From Rosa chinensis (taxonomy: Eukaryota > Streptophyta > Magnoliopsida > Rosales > Rosaceae): DNA of 64,000 nucleotides. Location: the NCBI RefSeq assembly GCF_002994745.2, contig NC_037089.1, positions 83,042,347 to 83,106,346 on the forward strand, given 5' to 3'. The position numbers were made by a program, and so were the translations under genes. The notes under the pieces are model-generated. The model ran no database searches and was not told where the DNA came from. It worked only from the letters and a program-made list of their open reading frames with translations. Position 1 is the stretch's first letter. Each line of letters begins with the position of its first letter. Of the stretch, positions 35,318 through 46,567 are shown piece after piece.

Positions 35318-36060
35318 TTTTTTTTTTTTTTTGAAAGAACACATATCCAATATATTGATCAAAAGCCAGAATGACTATTACATATCCTTCCGTTGTCATC
35401 TAGAAAGACAAGAAGATGTGTTAATACCCAAGATAGTATATAGAACTAGGTCACTCATTTGACATTAAATACATCGAAATAGCAAGAATCCTCATTCTGT
35501 ACTACTCCGGAGGATTCGCTAAAGGCACGAAAGTGCCCCCAACTGGCCCAAACAAACAACAAAGGCCTAATAACTGACCCAGCCCAGTTCAACCTCCACC
35601 TCACTGTGCTGAGAACGACACAAGCAAGCCGCGAACAACTACCGCCGCCATGTTGTGCCGCAACCATATCGCCGCCGCCCTGCTTCAAGGAACACCTCCA
35701 ACCCATGCCAGACACCAGATTCTATTCAAGGATCTCTGTTCCCCAAAAAACACCAAACTGCACTTGTCGGTGATGTTGCGCTGTCGCCGCCCCTTGGACT
35801 GGAACCCATGCTTGCCCAAGGCACAGAGAGGCTTCAAACCAAAAACAAAGTCAGATCCACTATCAAACTTTGTGTCACTGCAGATCCTAGAAGCTAGAGA
35901 ACTATAAGTCACCGTCACCCATCCGGCAGCCTCACAACGACGACGAGGCAAGCCCCATACCGAAGAGGAGCGCCGCCAGACCGGAAGAGCTTGGCTAAAC
36001 CTCGACCAAAGCTATGCGCGTGCGGCGTGTTCTAGTCTTCTTTTTAGAAAACCCTACAAA
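35318..36060 (-). mobile_element. Probable LINE-type or other poly(A) retroposon, 5'-truncated
   Basis: A 16-base T run (35318-35333) followed by CTGGCTTTTGATCAATATAT on the minus strand looks like the 3' end and poly(A) tail of a retroposon. Inward sequence becomes GC-rich (35600-36010) with open frames but no reverse transcriptase. The far end and target duplications were not found. It could also be a retroposed transcript. Confidence 0.4.
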
Positions 36061-36714
36061 AATTTGTATACTGGCTTTGTGATACAATATGTCGCAAATT
36101 TACAATCATGTCAGCTATCAACATTACTTAAGAAAAAAGTAATAAAATCGTTAATTTGAATTCATTAAATTTCAATCATGTCTCCAAAAAAAAAATCCAT
36201 TATTTTCAAATTTTAGAGTCTTATTCCGCAAGAAAAAAACAAGTAGCTAGCTCCCTCAACTCCTATATGAAGAAGGTGCAGGACACAAAGGATAGGCAAA
36301 GAGACTTCTCTTTGAACTCGATCCATCGATATCTAGTAGATTCTACAAAGGATAGGCAAAAGAGATCTTATGAACCTCCACAGATCATTAGTCTACTGTC
36401 GATAATGTACATTTTCAAGAGTAATGGTGGTCAATCTGATGCTCCATCGATCTTTTTAATTGCAGCGGGGTCGTCCTTAATAACGTACATGGTCTCTAGA
36501 TGATGTATTGGAATTACTGGTGTTTATCGTCACTTCTTCTTTTAAATTTATCAGACATATTTGGAATACATCTTTTTTATTTATTTCACTAACTCGATCT
36601 ACTATATAGCAATGCATATGGAATTTTACCAAGTTTTGACACTATAATCTATCAAGATCGATCAAGTGTTTCAAGTCAATACATGCTAAGATTAGTAGCA
36701 TACCCAAACAGAAA

Positions 36715-37090
36715 AACTTAGAAGATGTACCATTGCCATAGTCTAGCCAATATCTACGGAATATATACCAATCATACGATGGAGTACAAAGTAGCTCTTA
36801 CGTACCGTACAAGGTTTGGGAATATGAATCAAAATACGTACACATTTGTACTTAAAAAGCTAGTGCATGGGTCTTGGTCTTCAAAATTTCAAGTGAGCCT
36901 AAGAAGAGACAGAGACAACCATGCATGGTAGCACTACTCTAAGGCAGACTGGCAGCAGTGATATGCGGTGTAGAACAACGGTCTGTACGTAGTTTTTGCT
37001 TTTCAATTTTCTTGGAGTGGAAATATATGGATAGCTAATTCTAGCTATGCCCGTATATATACATGAGTTGATAATTTTAAGCGTCCAATG
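36715..37090 (+). repeat. Duplicated segment, copy B (upstream of the F-box/DUF295 gene)
   Basis: Diverged direct copy of 34075-34500. It ends about 450 bp before the open frame of the F-box/DUF295 locus and so probably includes its promoter. Confidence 0.7.
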
Positions 37091-38680
37091 AAGACTATTT
37101 ATTTTAAGTTGGGTTATTAAAAAGCGAGAAGGCGAAAAAACAAAGGATCGGTTATGACATTTTTTTTTTTGAGAAACAGGGTCGGTTATGACATTCACTC
37201 TGTCAAAAACCATTTTCGAGTATGAAAATAATGTCAAGCATAAGGAACTAAGGATTTGGTTATGACTTTTCTAGGATTAGGTTAATTTGCTTATATGCAT
37301 GAGGAGGATATGTAATAATTTATCTTATAGGTTATAATTGTCGCACTGCACCTAAGACTGAAGGGTTTTTGAGTGTTTAAACTGATAGCCCCAGGAATGG
37401 AATTGAAATCCATACAATTATTGTATTTGATTTAGGAGATTACGTAGGATTCCTTTTCCTGTTTAATTCCTAGATTATAGTAATTGTTGTCTTACATGCT
37501 AACACATCTCTTGTATAAACCTCCTTTGTACGTATGAATGAGAATATATCTTTAACCAGTATTCTTTTCTTTCAAAACGCGGCCTTATATATAGGTTATG
37601 TCGCTAGAGTAAACCATATGGAATTCTTTTATACTCAATCAGTCATGAATTTCAAAGGAGGTTCTTTGTGGGAGATCACTAGAAAGAGACCAAGGAGTAT
37701 AGTCGCTATAGGTGCTTCGATTAGCTTTCTGATTATAATTACATGCATCCGCGTAGCGCTGATTCTATTGATGCTTCGTGTTTTTCTAGTTTTTCTTGCA
37801 TGTTTTTTCGCATACAACCGCCTATGGTTTCCTCTCGCTCTAGGTTTTGGTGGTTTTATCCTCACCGTCTTTATTAGAAAGATGCCTTACCAAACAAAGA
37901 AGGATTTGGCTCGAAAGCTTATTACTACTGATGAGCTAAAAAGGAAGAAATTGGCTCGATTTGCGGTTCGAATTTTTACTGTTTTGTTTACATACTACCG
38001 CTTCACATTGCTGGATAAAGAGAAGCTAATGTCGAGTATTATAACTATTCTGCTGAAAGTAAGAAGAAGAAAACAAAATCCAGAAGATGAGGAAAGCAGC
38101 AGTGCTTGTACTAGCTTGTGGTCTGAGCAACTGCCAGAAGATATCATGCAATTGATTCTACAACGGCTACCCCTATCCGATTATCTTCAATGCAGTAAAG
38201 TATGCGTTTCTTGGCGAGGTACTGTTAAAAAGGCGTTTTCGAGCCAGCATTGTCATCCTCTTCCTCAACTACGTACCATGTCTTATGCTCTCTTCTCATC
38301 CTTTTTCCCTCAATAATCAGTGGTTCTTTAGTCCGAGTGATCAGAAATTTTGCAAACCGAGTTCACCATATATAGATAGACGGAACTGTATTGGGTCATC
38401 TGAGGGGTGGTTGATCATGTCCGACTGTCTGAGGTCGAATGTTGGCGTCCCGAAGGTTATTTGAGTCCTTGGTCAACTGACCTACTGTATATGCAGAACC
38501 CTCCTAGCTTTGCTAGTGCAAGCTTCTTCTTGAATCCAATATCAGGTGACCGAGTCATGCTCCCATCCCCATCCACAATTCCATTATCCAGCAACTTTGA
38601 ATCTTTCTTCTTGACCAAAGTAGTAGCCTCTTCAGCACCAACAAGCCGGCACTGTTTTGTGGCCGGCTTGGGTACAGTAT

Positions 38681-39427
38681 TGTTGGGAAATTAATCCCCC
38701 CCGTCATGCAAGTACTACTAGTAGAGATGGAAAGAAGAAATAAGCAAGCCAATAAGACAACAAGATTTTAACGAGGTTCGGCCAATTTCCTTGCCTACGT
38801 CCTCAGAGAGTTTCTATCTTCACTAATGAGAGAATTACACAAGTACAAGATTACACCACTCTAGTTTATACACAACTAGAGCACTCAAGTTTATACCCAA
38901 CCCAAGCCTCGTATCCAATCGGATACCCCTTGTACACCCTCTCTCAATCCTAGAAGATTACTCTATCCCAAGAGCTATACACACTCTTGAACACAACTCA
39001 CTTTGCTTCTATACATGAAGACCCTTAGAGTTGTTTCTGCTCTCTCCTCTCTGGAGGTTGGGCTCTCTGCCCTCTCTCACCTTCTGCTGCTGCCGATATG
39101 CCAATATATAGGCAGTGCACTTCATGCACATACCATGCAGCTCATCACATGCAAGTGGAAGTAAAGACAAGTGTGAACACATGAAAAGCAAAGTCATGCT
39201 TTTCCATTTCTTACGGTGTGTGCTTGCATGCCACAATGATTGCATGTTTCCTCTACTTTTCCTTCTTCTTTTATGCTTTCACTTTCCTTGTCTTCTGCAT
39301 GTTTTCCAGCCATGTTTGCCGCATGCTTTCTTTGCATGGAGAAGAATCCAAACACCTTTTTCTCTTTCACATGCACACATGCTTTCCTTGCTTCTTTGTC
39401 TCCTCCAATTAAGGAGGGATCCCAACA
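38681..39427 (-). repeat. 3' LTR
   Basis: 747 bp, TGTTGGGAAATT...GGGATCCCAACA on the plus strand. It looks identical to the other LTR apart from one extra C in a C run near 38697-38702. Confidence 0.95.
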
Positions 39428-40447
39428 ATCTCCACCTCCCGACTTAAATGGAGAGCTCCGCAACACTACTTCAATCTTTGAAGTCATCTCAATCTGAGAC
39501 ACAGCTTGTTATACCCACAAGCATTCCATTGGCCTTCTAGTTGCGCAATTACACATAATCAGAGTCAATTGCATTTGGTCCTAGCTCCCCCTGATTCAAT
39601 CGGCCAATACCATGTGTAACTACCCCGAGACAACGATCACATGTTGGCTCTGAAGAGGAACCTTGACTCGACCTCTTCCCTAGCAGGATTTACCTTCTCA
39701 CCATCATCTGGACTCGGAAACTTGTCAACGATGTCTCTGCTGTACCCGCAAACGAGACTCGCCTATGCGCACTCCTGTTTCCCATTATCCATCAAGGTCT
39801 GACATACCAGATGATACCTACCACACTGTTCTCCCTTCATTAGGACCATGCCGCCACGTGTGATTTTCATAACTCCCCCTGCTGACGAAACCCTGCAGCC
39901 TTTGGAGTCTAACTGGCTCAAGGATATTAAATTTCTCTGTAACCTTGGGACATCGTCACACCACCCAAAGTACGCCAATCCCAAATCTAATATCCAGTCA
40001 AAGAACATGTGTCACCTATGGAGATTGTGAGAGCATCTCCATATGAAAATCAGTTTCTGCTACAGCAATGCCATCCAAGCCTTTCGCTTCATATGACCCT
40101 AGTCACGACACTTGTAGCATCCCTGCCTCTGGATTTAGACCTGCTATGATCACTAAATCCCCGACAGTTTTCCTTGCATTATCCGCTGTCTTCTCCGGTT
40201 TCACATCCTTCCCCTTCAACACTTTACTAAGCCCTGTTGAACTAGGATGTCTTTCACTCTCCTTTGCCATAGAGTGAAATTTCCCTTTTCCATCAAACTG
40301 CGCCACTTCAAACTATGAGGCAATACCTGAAGTCATGATGAGCAACCACGATCAACATGCAAACCTTCGGCGAACGAAAACCACGAACGACGAACAAGCA
40401 CGATCGCTGACACCACGAACCACCGTAGTGAGATATACACTCTCACC

Positions 40448-40975
40448 AACCATCATTCCCTTGAGTCATATCTTGGTCTCTTGCAACTCCACCTTTAATT
40501 AGGATCTTTTTTTTTTCTGAGTTTGGCTCGCACCACCTAGCCTCCGAGTCACTCCACCTATCAACTGCCTTTGATTAGGACTTTCTTGAGTTTTTGACCC
40601 GCTCCACGTTGCTAGGAATTTTCCTCGAGCTGGCTCCACCTAATGCACTTTTGAGTTAACACCTTAACCATTTAATTGACTCCACCTTGAATGATGAGGT
40701 GCTAGAACTTGCCATGACAAACAACCTCACAAGCCATCATCCCCTTGAGTCATATTATGATCCCTTGCAGCTCCACTTTTGAATAGGATTTTCCCGAGTC
40801 CACCTTGCTCCCCTTAGCTCGCGAATCACTCCACCTATCGATACACCATCGATGAGGATTTCTTTGAGTCTCCGACCCGCTCTTCTTGCTAAGAACTTTT
40901 CCGAGCTGACTCCACCTATTGCACCTTCGGGCTGCCACCTTGACCATTTGCTTGACTACACCATGGATGCATGAC
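40448..40975 (-). repeat. Diverged tandem duplication in the element's leader
   Basis: Two copies of about 280 bp, starting with CCATCATTCCCTTGAGTCAT (near 40450) and CCATCATCCCCTTGAGTCAT (near 40733). Both then run through similar GCTCCACCT, CGAGTCACTCCACC and GAGCTGGCTCCACC blocks. Confidence 0.75.
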
Positions 40976-41008
40976 TTGTCCTAGCCAAACCATCGGCTCT
41001 GATACCAC

Positions 41009-41754
41009 TGTTGGGAAATTAATCCCCCCGTCATGCAAGTACTACTAGTAGAGATGGAAAGAAGAAATAAGCAAGCCAATAAGACAACAAGATTTTAACG
41101 AGGTTCGGCCAATTTCCTTGCCTACGTCCTCAGAGAGTTTCTATCTTCACTAATGAGAGAATTACACAAGTACAAGATTACACCACTCTAGTTTATACAC
41201 AACTAGAGCACTCAAGTTTATACCCAACCCAAGCCTCGTATCCAATCGGATACCCCTTGTACACCCTCTCTCAATCCTAGAAGATTACTCTATCCCAAGA
41301 GCTATACACACTCTTGAACACAACTCACTTTGCTTCTATACATGAAGACCCTTAGAGTTGTTTCTGCTCTCTCCTCTCTGGAGGTTGGGCTCTCTGCCCT
41401 CTCTCACCTTCTGCTGCTGCCGATATGCCAATATATAGGCAGTGCACTTCATGCACATACCATGCAGCTCATCACATGCAAGTGGAAGTAAAGACAAGTG
41501 TGAACACATGAAAAGCAAAGTCATGCTTTTCCATTTCTTACGGTGTGTGCTTGCATGCCACAATGATTGCATGTTTCCTCTACTTTTCCTTCTTCTTTTA
41601 TGCTTTCACTTTCCTTGTCTTCTGCATGTTTTCCAGCCATGTTTGCCGCATGCTTTCTTTGCATGGAGAAGAATCCAAACACCTTTTTCTCTTTCACATG
41701 CACACATGCTTTCCTTGCTTCTTTGTCTCCTCCAATTAAGGAGGGATCCCAACA
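41009..41754 (-). repeat. 5' LTR
   Basis: 746 bp. Near-identity to the other copy implies recent insertion. Confidence 0.95.
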
Positions 41755-42530
41755 AGTATATTGTCACTTGGCTTTGTGTAGGCCAACCGATGAATCATGG
41801 ACTCTCATAAAGGCAGAGGAAGACATCGGCGAGCTTCTGTTTTTCGATATAGAAATAATTGATGCAAAATTATATGCTGCAACTTGGAAGCAGGAACCGG
41901 AAGTTTCAATACTAGTGTTTGAAATCCAAGATGTTGAAGATGCCAATAAGCCCCTTAGCTATAGGGTTGAGAGTTCGAACTTGCTTCGTTCACGGGCGAC
42001 TCCGGAGAGGTGGACGGCTGATGGACTCCACGTTGGTGACTGGATTCACTTGGCAAAAGATTCTTCATCAAAGGAGTTATTTATGATTTTTCGTAGGAGT
42101 AGTTTTGCCCTTGAGGAGGATCAAATAATCTCTTGGGAGAAGATCTTATATTGTCATAATTTCAGCATTCCAGCTAGGACAGAAGGATTTCGAGTGTTCA
42201 AACTAGAGTGCAATGTTAATGGTTCTTGCGATCGGTGGGTAGAAATTGAAGACCTTGGTGATCCAATATTGTTTATCAGTTACTTTAGCAACATATTCAT
42301 CCCGGCAACTAATAGCCTAAATCCTCATAACCCCGCTAACTCGCTTGGAAGAAACTGTATCTATTTCGCTTCTGATCATCTCTGTTTATCATCATCATCA
42401 ACATGGAAGAAACCATGTAGGGGTATTTTCTTTCGAAGATTGGCGCGTTGCGCATTTCAGTTTCTCCAATGATCCTTCTCAAACCAAATTATTCACTGAT
42501 CCCGTCTGGTTCATGCCGAATCCTTGGTAG

Positions 42531-43086
42531 CTAGCGGAATTGAATTGCTTCTATTTTCATCAGACCCGACCGTACCAGTACATGTCACAAAGCAAAGTCT
42601 AAATTTGTTGAAGTGCCAAGTTCACATGAACGATGATTGTATTTCATTTTCCCAGCAGTCCTAAAAAGCCTGCTTTCTAGCACATGGTTTCATTAACTAC
42701 TTCCATTTGAGATATTCTTAGAACTATTGGCATAACACAACTAGCAGAGTAATGACTAATAGGGTAGAAAGTACAGAAAGAAAGGTGAGCAAAGAAGTTC
42801 CCATACACAAAACAACAAAGCAGGTATACCATAATGTATTTGTGTAGTTAAATTGTGGATATTGAGAATTAGTTCACACTGAAGCTAAAATTCTACATAT
42901 AAGCATAAACATGCAAACCAAAAGATAGACCAATGATTTATAGTCTGCTAGAACGCAGCTAACATCATCAATGCAGAAGTTTAAGATGCCATCCCACGTA
43001 GCTAGAAAAGGCTCATATAGATGGCATAGTGCTTTTACTGACCCAGTTCCGCAAGAGTAACAAAACTGAAAAGCAATCCACATAAT
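42531..43086. other. Intergenic region with the NRP 3' UTR
   Basis: No gene recognised. Short frames are unsupported. Confidence 0.5.
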
Positions 43087-45782
43087 TTAGCTATCTCCCT
43101 CAGTATCTTCTTCTCCATTATTGTCATCATCATCACCATTCTCCTGCACGAACAGATTCAGAAGTTGTCAGAAATCATTAAATTCAACAATAGCTCAATA
43201 TATCTTCAGGTTGAGACTAGTATGTCACAATTTGAAAAGTGCACCAACATTCAGGTTTGCAACATGTCAAACAAAAGTATTATGCATGATGTTAGATGCA
43301 CGGCACAAACTATCTTTGACGTGCAACCTAAAAATAATCAGGGATGGGTGTTGTAGAAACTGTAACCAACATGCAGAACTCAACTAAACACACTAAATAC
43401 AAAGCTACAGTCCAAGTGGGAGCATCACTAATCTTTACAACAATAGTATAGGCGAAGTTATATTTTTTACCTCTTCATCACCTTCAGAGTCCTCTTCATC
43501 TGCCTCCTGCAACAACAAAATTTGGAAGTTACACTAGCGTACCCAGGTTAAATTGAAAAGTGAAACCTTTCAAAATCTAAAATCTCTCAAGTCCACACTT
43601 AAATAAACGGGGAAAATTTTGAAGTACTTAAACTAGAAAGCACACATATATGATAAGAAATCTTACATTGTTGAAGTACTTTAGAGGATTGGGCCATAAA
43701 TCCTCCTTAATTATCTCTGCCACCTGCAGTTTCAGTAAACGATAGAGCAAGAAGCAAATGAAAGGGCACTCATAGGAAATTCCCATTGATTTATATCAAA
43801 CGAGTTTTTTTTTTTCCTTAAAGAAGAGGAGTCTGTATATCATCATAACTCAGTGAATAGAGTAAACGGGTTACCTCATCCTGAAACTCAGCTATGTCTT
43901 TCTGCTCAGTTTCACTAAACCAACTGAAGAAGCTGCAATAAAAACATAGAAGTCAATAACAAATTTAAAGGTTAAAAAGAGAGCAAGCTTAGATAAATAT
44001 GAACAGAAAAATGTGAACACAATCTAACACAATATTATATGATCTTGGTTCAGATGTACGAAACAAATGGACTCCATACATTGTGCCAAGCAACCGAAGA
44101 TCCTAATAGCTCTTGAACAAAATTGACTACAAATAGACACAGGATTCAAAGAATATAACCTCTCCTCAGCAGGTGGTCGTTTGTTTCCCTTTTTCCCGTG
44201 ATTGACTCCATTTGCTACACCCTTCACAGTTCACAATTTTTGTAAATATTCTGAAAGGAGGAAATAAAGAGAAGACGGCAAGGGCCAAAGGTCCAAGGGT
44301 TCTGTTAATACCATGCCCTCCTTCCACTTGATGGTGGTGCCAGCAATTTTAGTTGTCCCATCATCAAAGAATGTGAAGGTTTTAGTCAGCTTTGTATCTT
44401 CAAAATAAGGGTTCCCGTTAAAGTTCTGAAAATAGAGGAATTGGAAGAAGAATTAGCAAAGAGTAATTCAAATCTTGGGGGAGCAAAAGGACAGAATATA
44501 TCAGAATCAGTATCCAAGAAGAAGAAGCTTACAAATCTGATAGCATAACCTGACTTAACATCTTTGAAGTCCTCCACATCAAGAGAACTTAAATACTTGA
44601 AGATCTATGCCAACAAGAAAATAAATGAAATAATAAGTTCACACCCCGCAATACCAGTCAGCTGACAATAACTAAGAAGACAATGATTAGGGAAAAAAAA
44701 AATTGAAACTTCCCAAAATTTGTAGTTTTTGGCTCATTATCAATATTAATAGTCATACCTTCTGGTCTTCCTCGCTCAATAGATCGCTTAGTGCAGGATG
44801 GCTAAGGAACTGCATAGATCAACAATGTACAAGTCATACATATGCACAAATTCTCAATCAATCGTTAAAATTCCCAGAAAGACAAATTGGAAAAAAGCAT
44901 GAATCACTAACAGCAGTTAGCCAGAAGTCAGGAATGGTTTTTATTATTTCATTCCGTTTCAAATAGACCGGTCTGCGTATCACATTATACTTCTGCTCAA
45001 CTTCCAACACCTTGTCACTGGCTTCTTCATTAACCTATTGTTTGACAATGCCATATCAACCTTCATCAGCATGACATGACAACGATAGATCTTGAGTTCA
45101 ATGAAAGACACAATTATAAACAAGGTACGAATATGCATAATAGGCAAACTTAATATCTGTTACAAACTGAAGAAACCACCCCTTACCCTTTTGAAGGGGC
45201 AAAAAAAACATTATATTCACGGAGATATGACCAATTGAGATTGCCAAGCACACTTACTACTAGTACATATATGCTACTAATCTCAACCCAACTCTATAAA
45301 CTGATTCCAAACAAAGCTAACAGAAAGACAAGCTTATGTGTTTTCCTTGTACAAAATGAGTCTCACGCTTCATTTTCAGCCTCTCAATTCCCAAAACCTT
45401 GCAAAAACCCAAAATCCAAAACTCTAAATTAGACAACTAAACATGTATATGGATTCTGCATCAAGCTACATTTCCACAATACCGACACCAACCATCCTCA
45501 TTCAAACAAAGCGAAACCCCGAGAATGCGAAATCGAAATCCACAATAACCACACGCATATAAATACTTCATAAATACGGATACAACTAGGATACGCGTAC
45601 ATATACATAACGGAGACGAAGAGAGAGATAGAGAGGGGTTACAGAACCTTCTCGAGGTCGTCTTGAGCCTCCTGCAACTTCTCGATGGAAAGTACGAGGT
45701 CGCCATCAATCTGATCGGCGTCGTGGTTCTCCTCCGGAGCTCTCTCGGCGAGCTTGGCCTTCTTCGCCTTGTCCGCCACCAT
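43087..45782 (-). CDS. NRP1: NAP1-related histone chaperone (NRP1/2, SET-like)
   Basis: Histone H2A/H2B chaperone of the NAP/SET family, nuclear, with roles in chromatin assembly and root growth in Arabidopsis (family knowledge). Ten exons in phase: 45648-45782, 44912-45034, 44759-44809, 44533-44604, 44312-44425, 44160-44221, 43875-43932, 43733-43677, 43506-43471, 43143-43087; 254 residues. [11 protein letters not shown] and [17 protein letters not shown] form the start and dimerisation helix. The NAP core includes [46 protein letters not shown] and [11 protein letters not shown]. The C-terminus is a long acidic tail ([12 protein letters not shown] and [18 protein letters not shown]). The acidic tail lies on three tiny exons, so its length could vary by splicing. 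NRP1 and NRP2 cannot be told apart here. Confidence 0.92.
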
Positions 45783-46567
45783 TTTGATTTTTTCAAGGGA
45801 GAAATGGAAACCCTAGAATTTCAGAGCTCTGAAAAAAAAAAAAAAAATCAGAGAGGGTTTTAGTGACAGGGAGAAGATCGAGGTTCCCAAAGAGAAGGAA
45901 GGCTCTTGCTGGCTCAACAGGCCTATTTATACTTGGGGGAGGGTGGTGTGGGGGCGTTTGTGTAATTTCAACGCATTTCTGTTGGTACCAGTTGTAAAGC
46001 TTTTTCGGGTCTCTATGGTGGGCTCTTGCTATAAGTGGACCCGACTCCGGGTTTTCTGGAAAGATTTTTTTTTCCTCTTTTTTTTTTTTGGAATAACTCT
46101 TCTTTTCTTTATCTTTTGGAATGGAGTTTGGAAAATCTGTTGTATACTAATCCATTAATCATAGTTACATTAGTAAAATAGGGGATGTGTATAGCGTATA
46201 TGATGAGAGAATTCAGAGTACCGACGTGTACTTATACCGATTTTTTTTTTTTTTTAGAAAATGAATTTGGCCAATGCATCGATCATTGATGTATTGATAA
46301 ATTAATGTATCCAAAGAGAAGCTAGAATTAGCAGTATGTCTCTTATCATAAAGCTCGAAGGTAATGCAGCTTTAGCCTTGAGAAAATTGGAAATGTTGAA
46401 GTAATGACTGTAATGAAGAGATTTATTGTATACTCAAGCTGAACTGCACAGTACATTCCCAGAAGAAGAAGAAAAGATGGATAGTTCCTTCCCTTGAAAA
46501 ATTATCAAGATTTCGTATTGAGTAAAGAATAAGAATCAAAAGCTATTACAGTTACACAAACTCGATC
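45783..46567. other. NRP promoter/5' UTR and THADA 3' flank
   Basis: Divided between the NRP upstream region and the 3' flank of the next minus-strand gene. No additional feature beyond A/T runs. Confidence 0.5.

Larger units (their letters stand above)
38681..41754 (-). mobile_element. Young non-autonomous Copia-type LTR retrotransposon
   Basis: Two LTRs in the same orientation enclose 1581 bp. AGTAT flanks both ends (38676-38680, 41755-41759), a perfect 5-bp target duplication. On the minus strand the primer site TGGTATCAGAGC follows the right-hand (5') LTR (near 40996-41007), and a purine tract GGGAGGTGGAGAT precedes the left-hand (3') LTR. The interior keeps only a pre-integrase scrap (VPRLQRNLISLSQLDSKGC, about 39870-39950) and other short fragments. 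No RT or integrase core is present, so it must have been moved by another element's enzymes. Confidence 0.95.
37534..42530 (+). pseudogene. F-box/DUF295 gene, frameshifted and split by an LTR element
   Basis: F-box: LWSEQLPEDIMQLILQRLPL then SDYLQCSKVCVSWR (about 38120-38215). The DUF295 beta-propeller-like part is recognisable on both sides of the insertion: LNPISGDRVMLP before it; VYCHLALCRPTDESWTLI, TEGFRVFKLECN, WVEIEDLGDPILFIS and RNCIYFASD after it; the family ending PVWFMPNPW is at 42530. Removing the LTR element and one copy of its AGTAT duplication restores an uninterrupted frame at 38680/41760. Independent damage: a frameshift near 38270, a compensating one near 38430-38470, and one near 42400. 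The N-terminal 130 residues contain several hydrophobic segments (IVAIGASISFLIIITCIRVA, FLVFLACFFAY). A start at 37534 or 37651 is possible. Confidence 0.85.

Noticed and set aside
39115..39497. Open frames in the LTRs (repeated at 41442-41810)
   Set aside because: They occur identically in both LTRs and are part of the element's non-coding terminal repeats.
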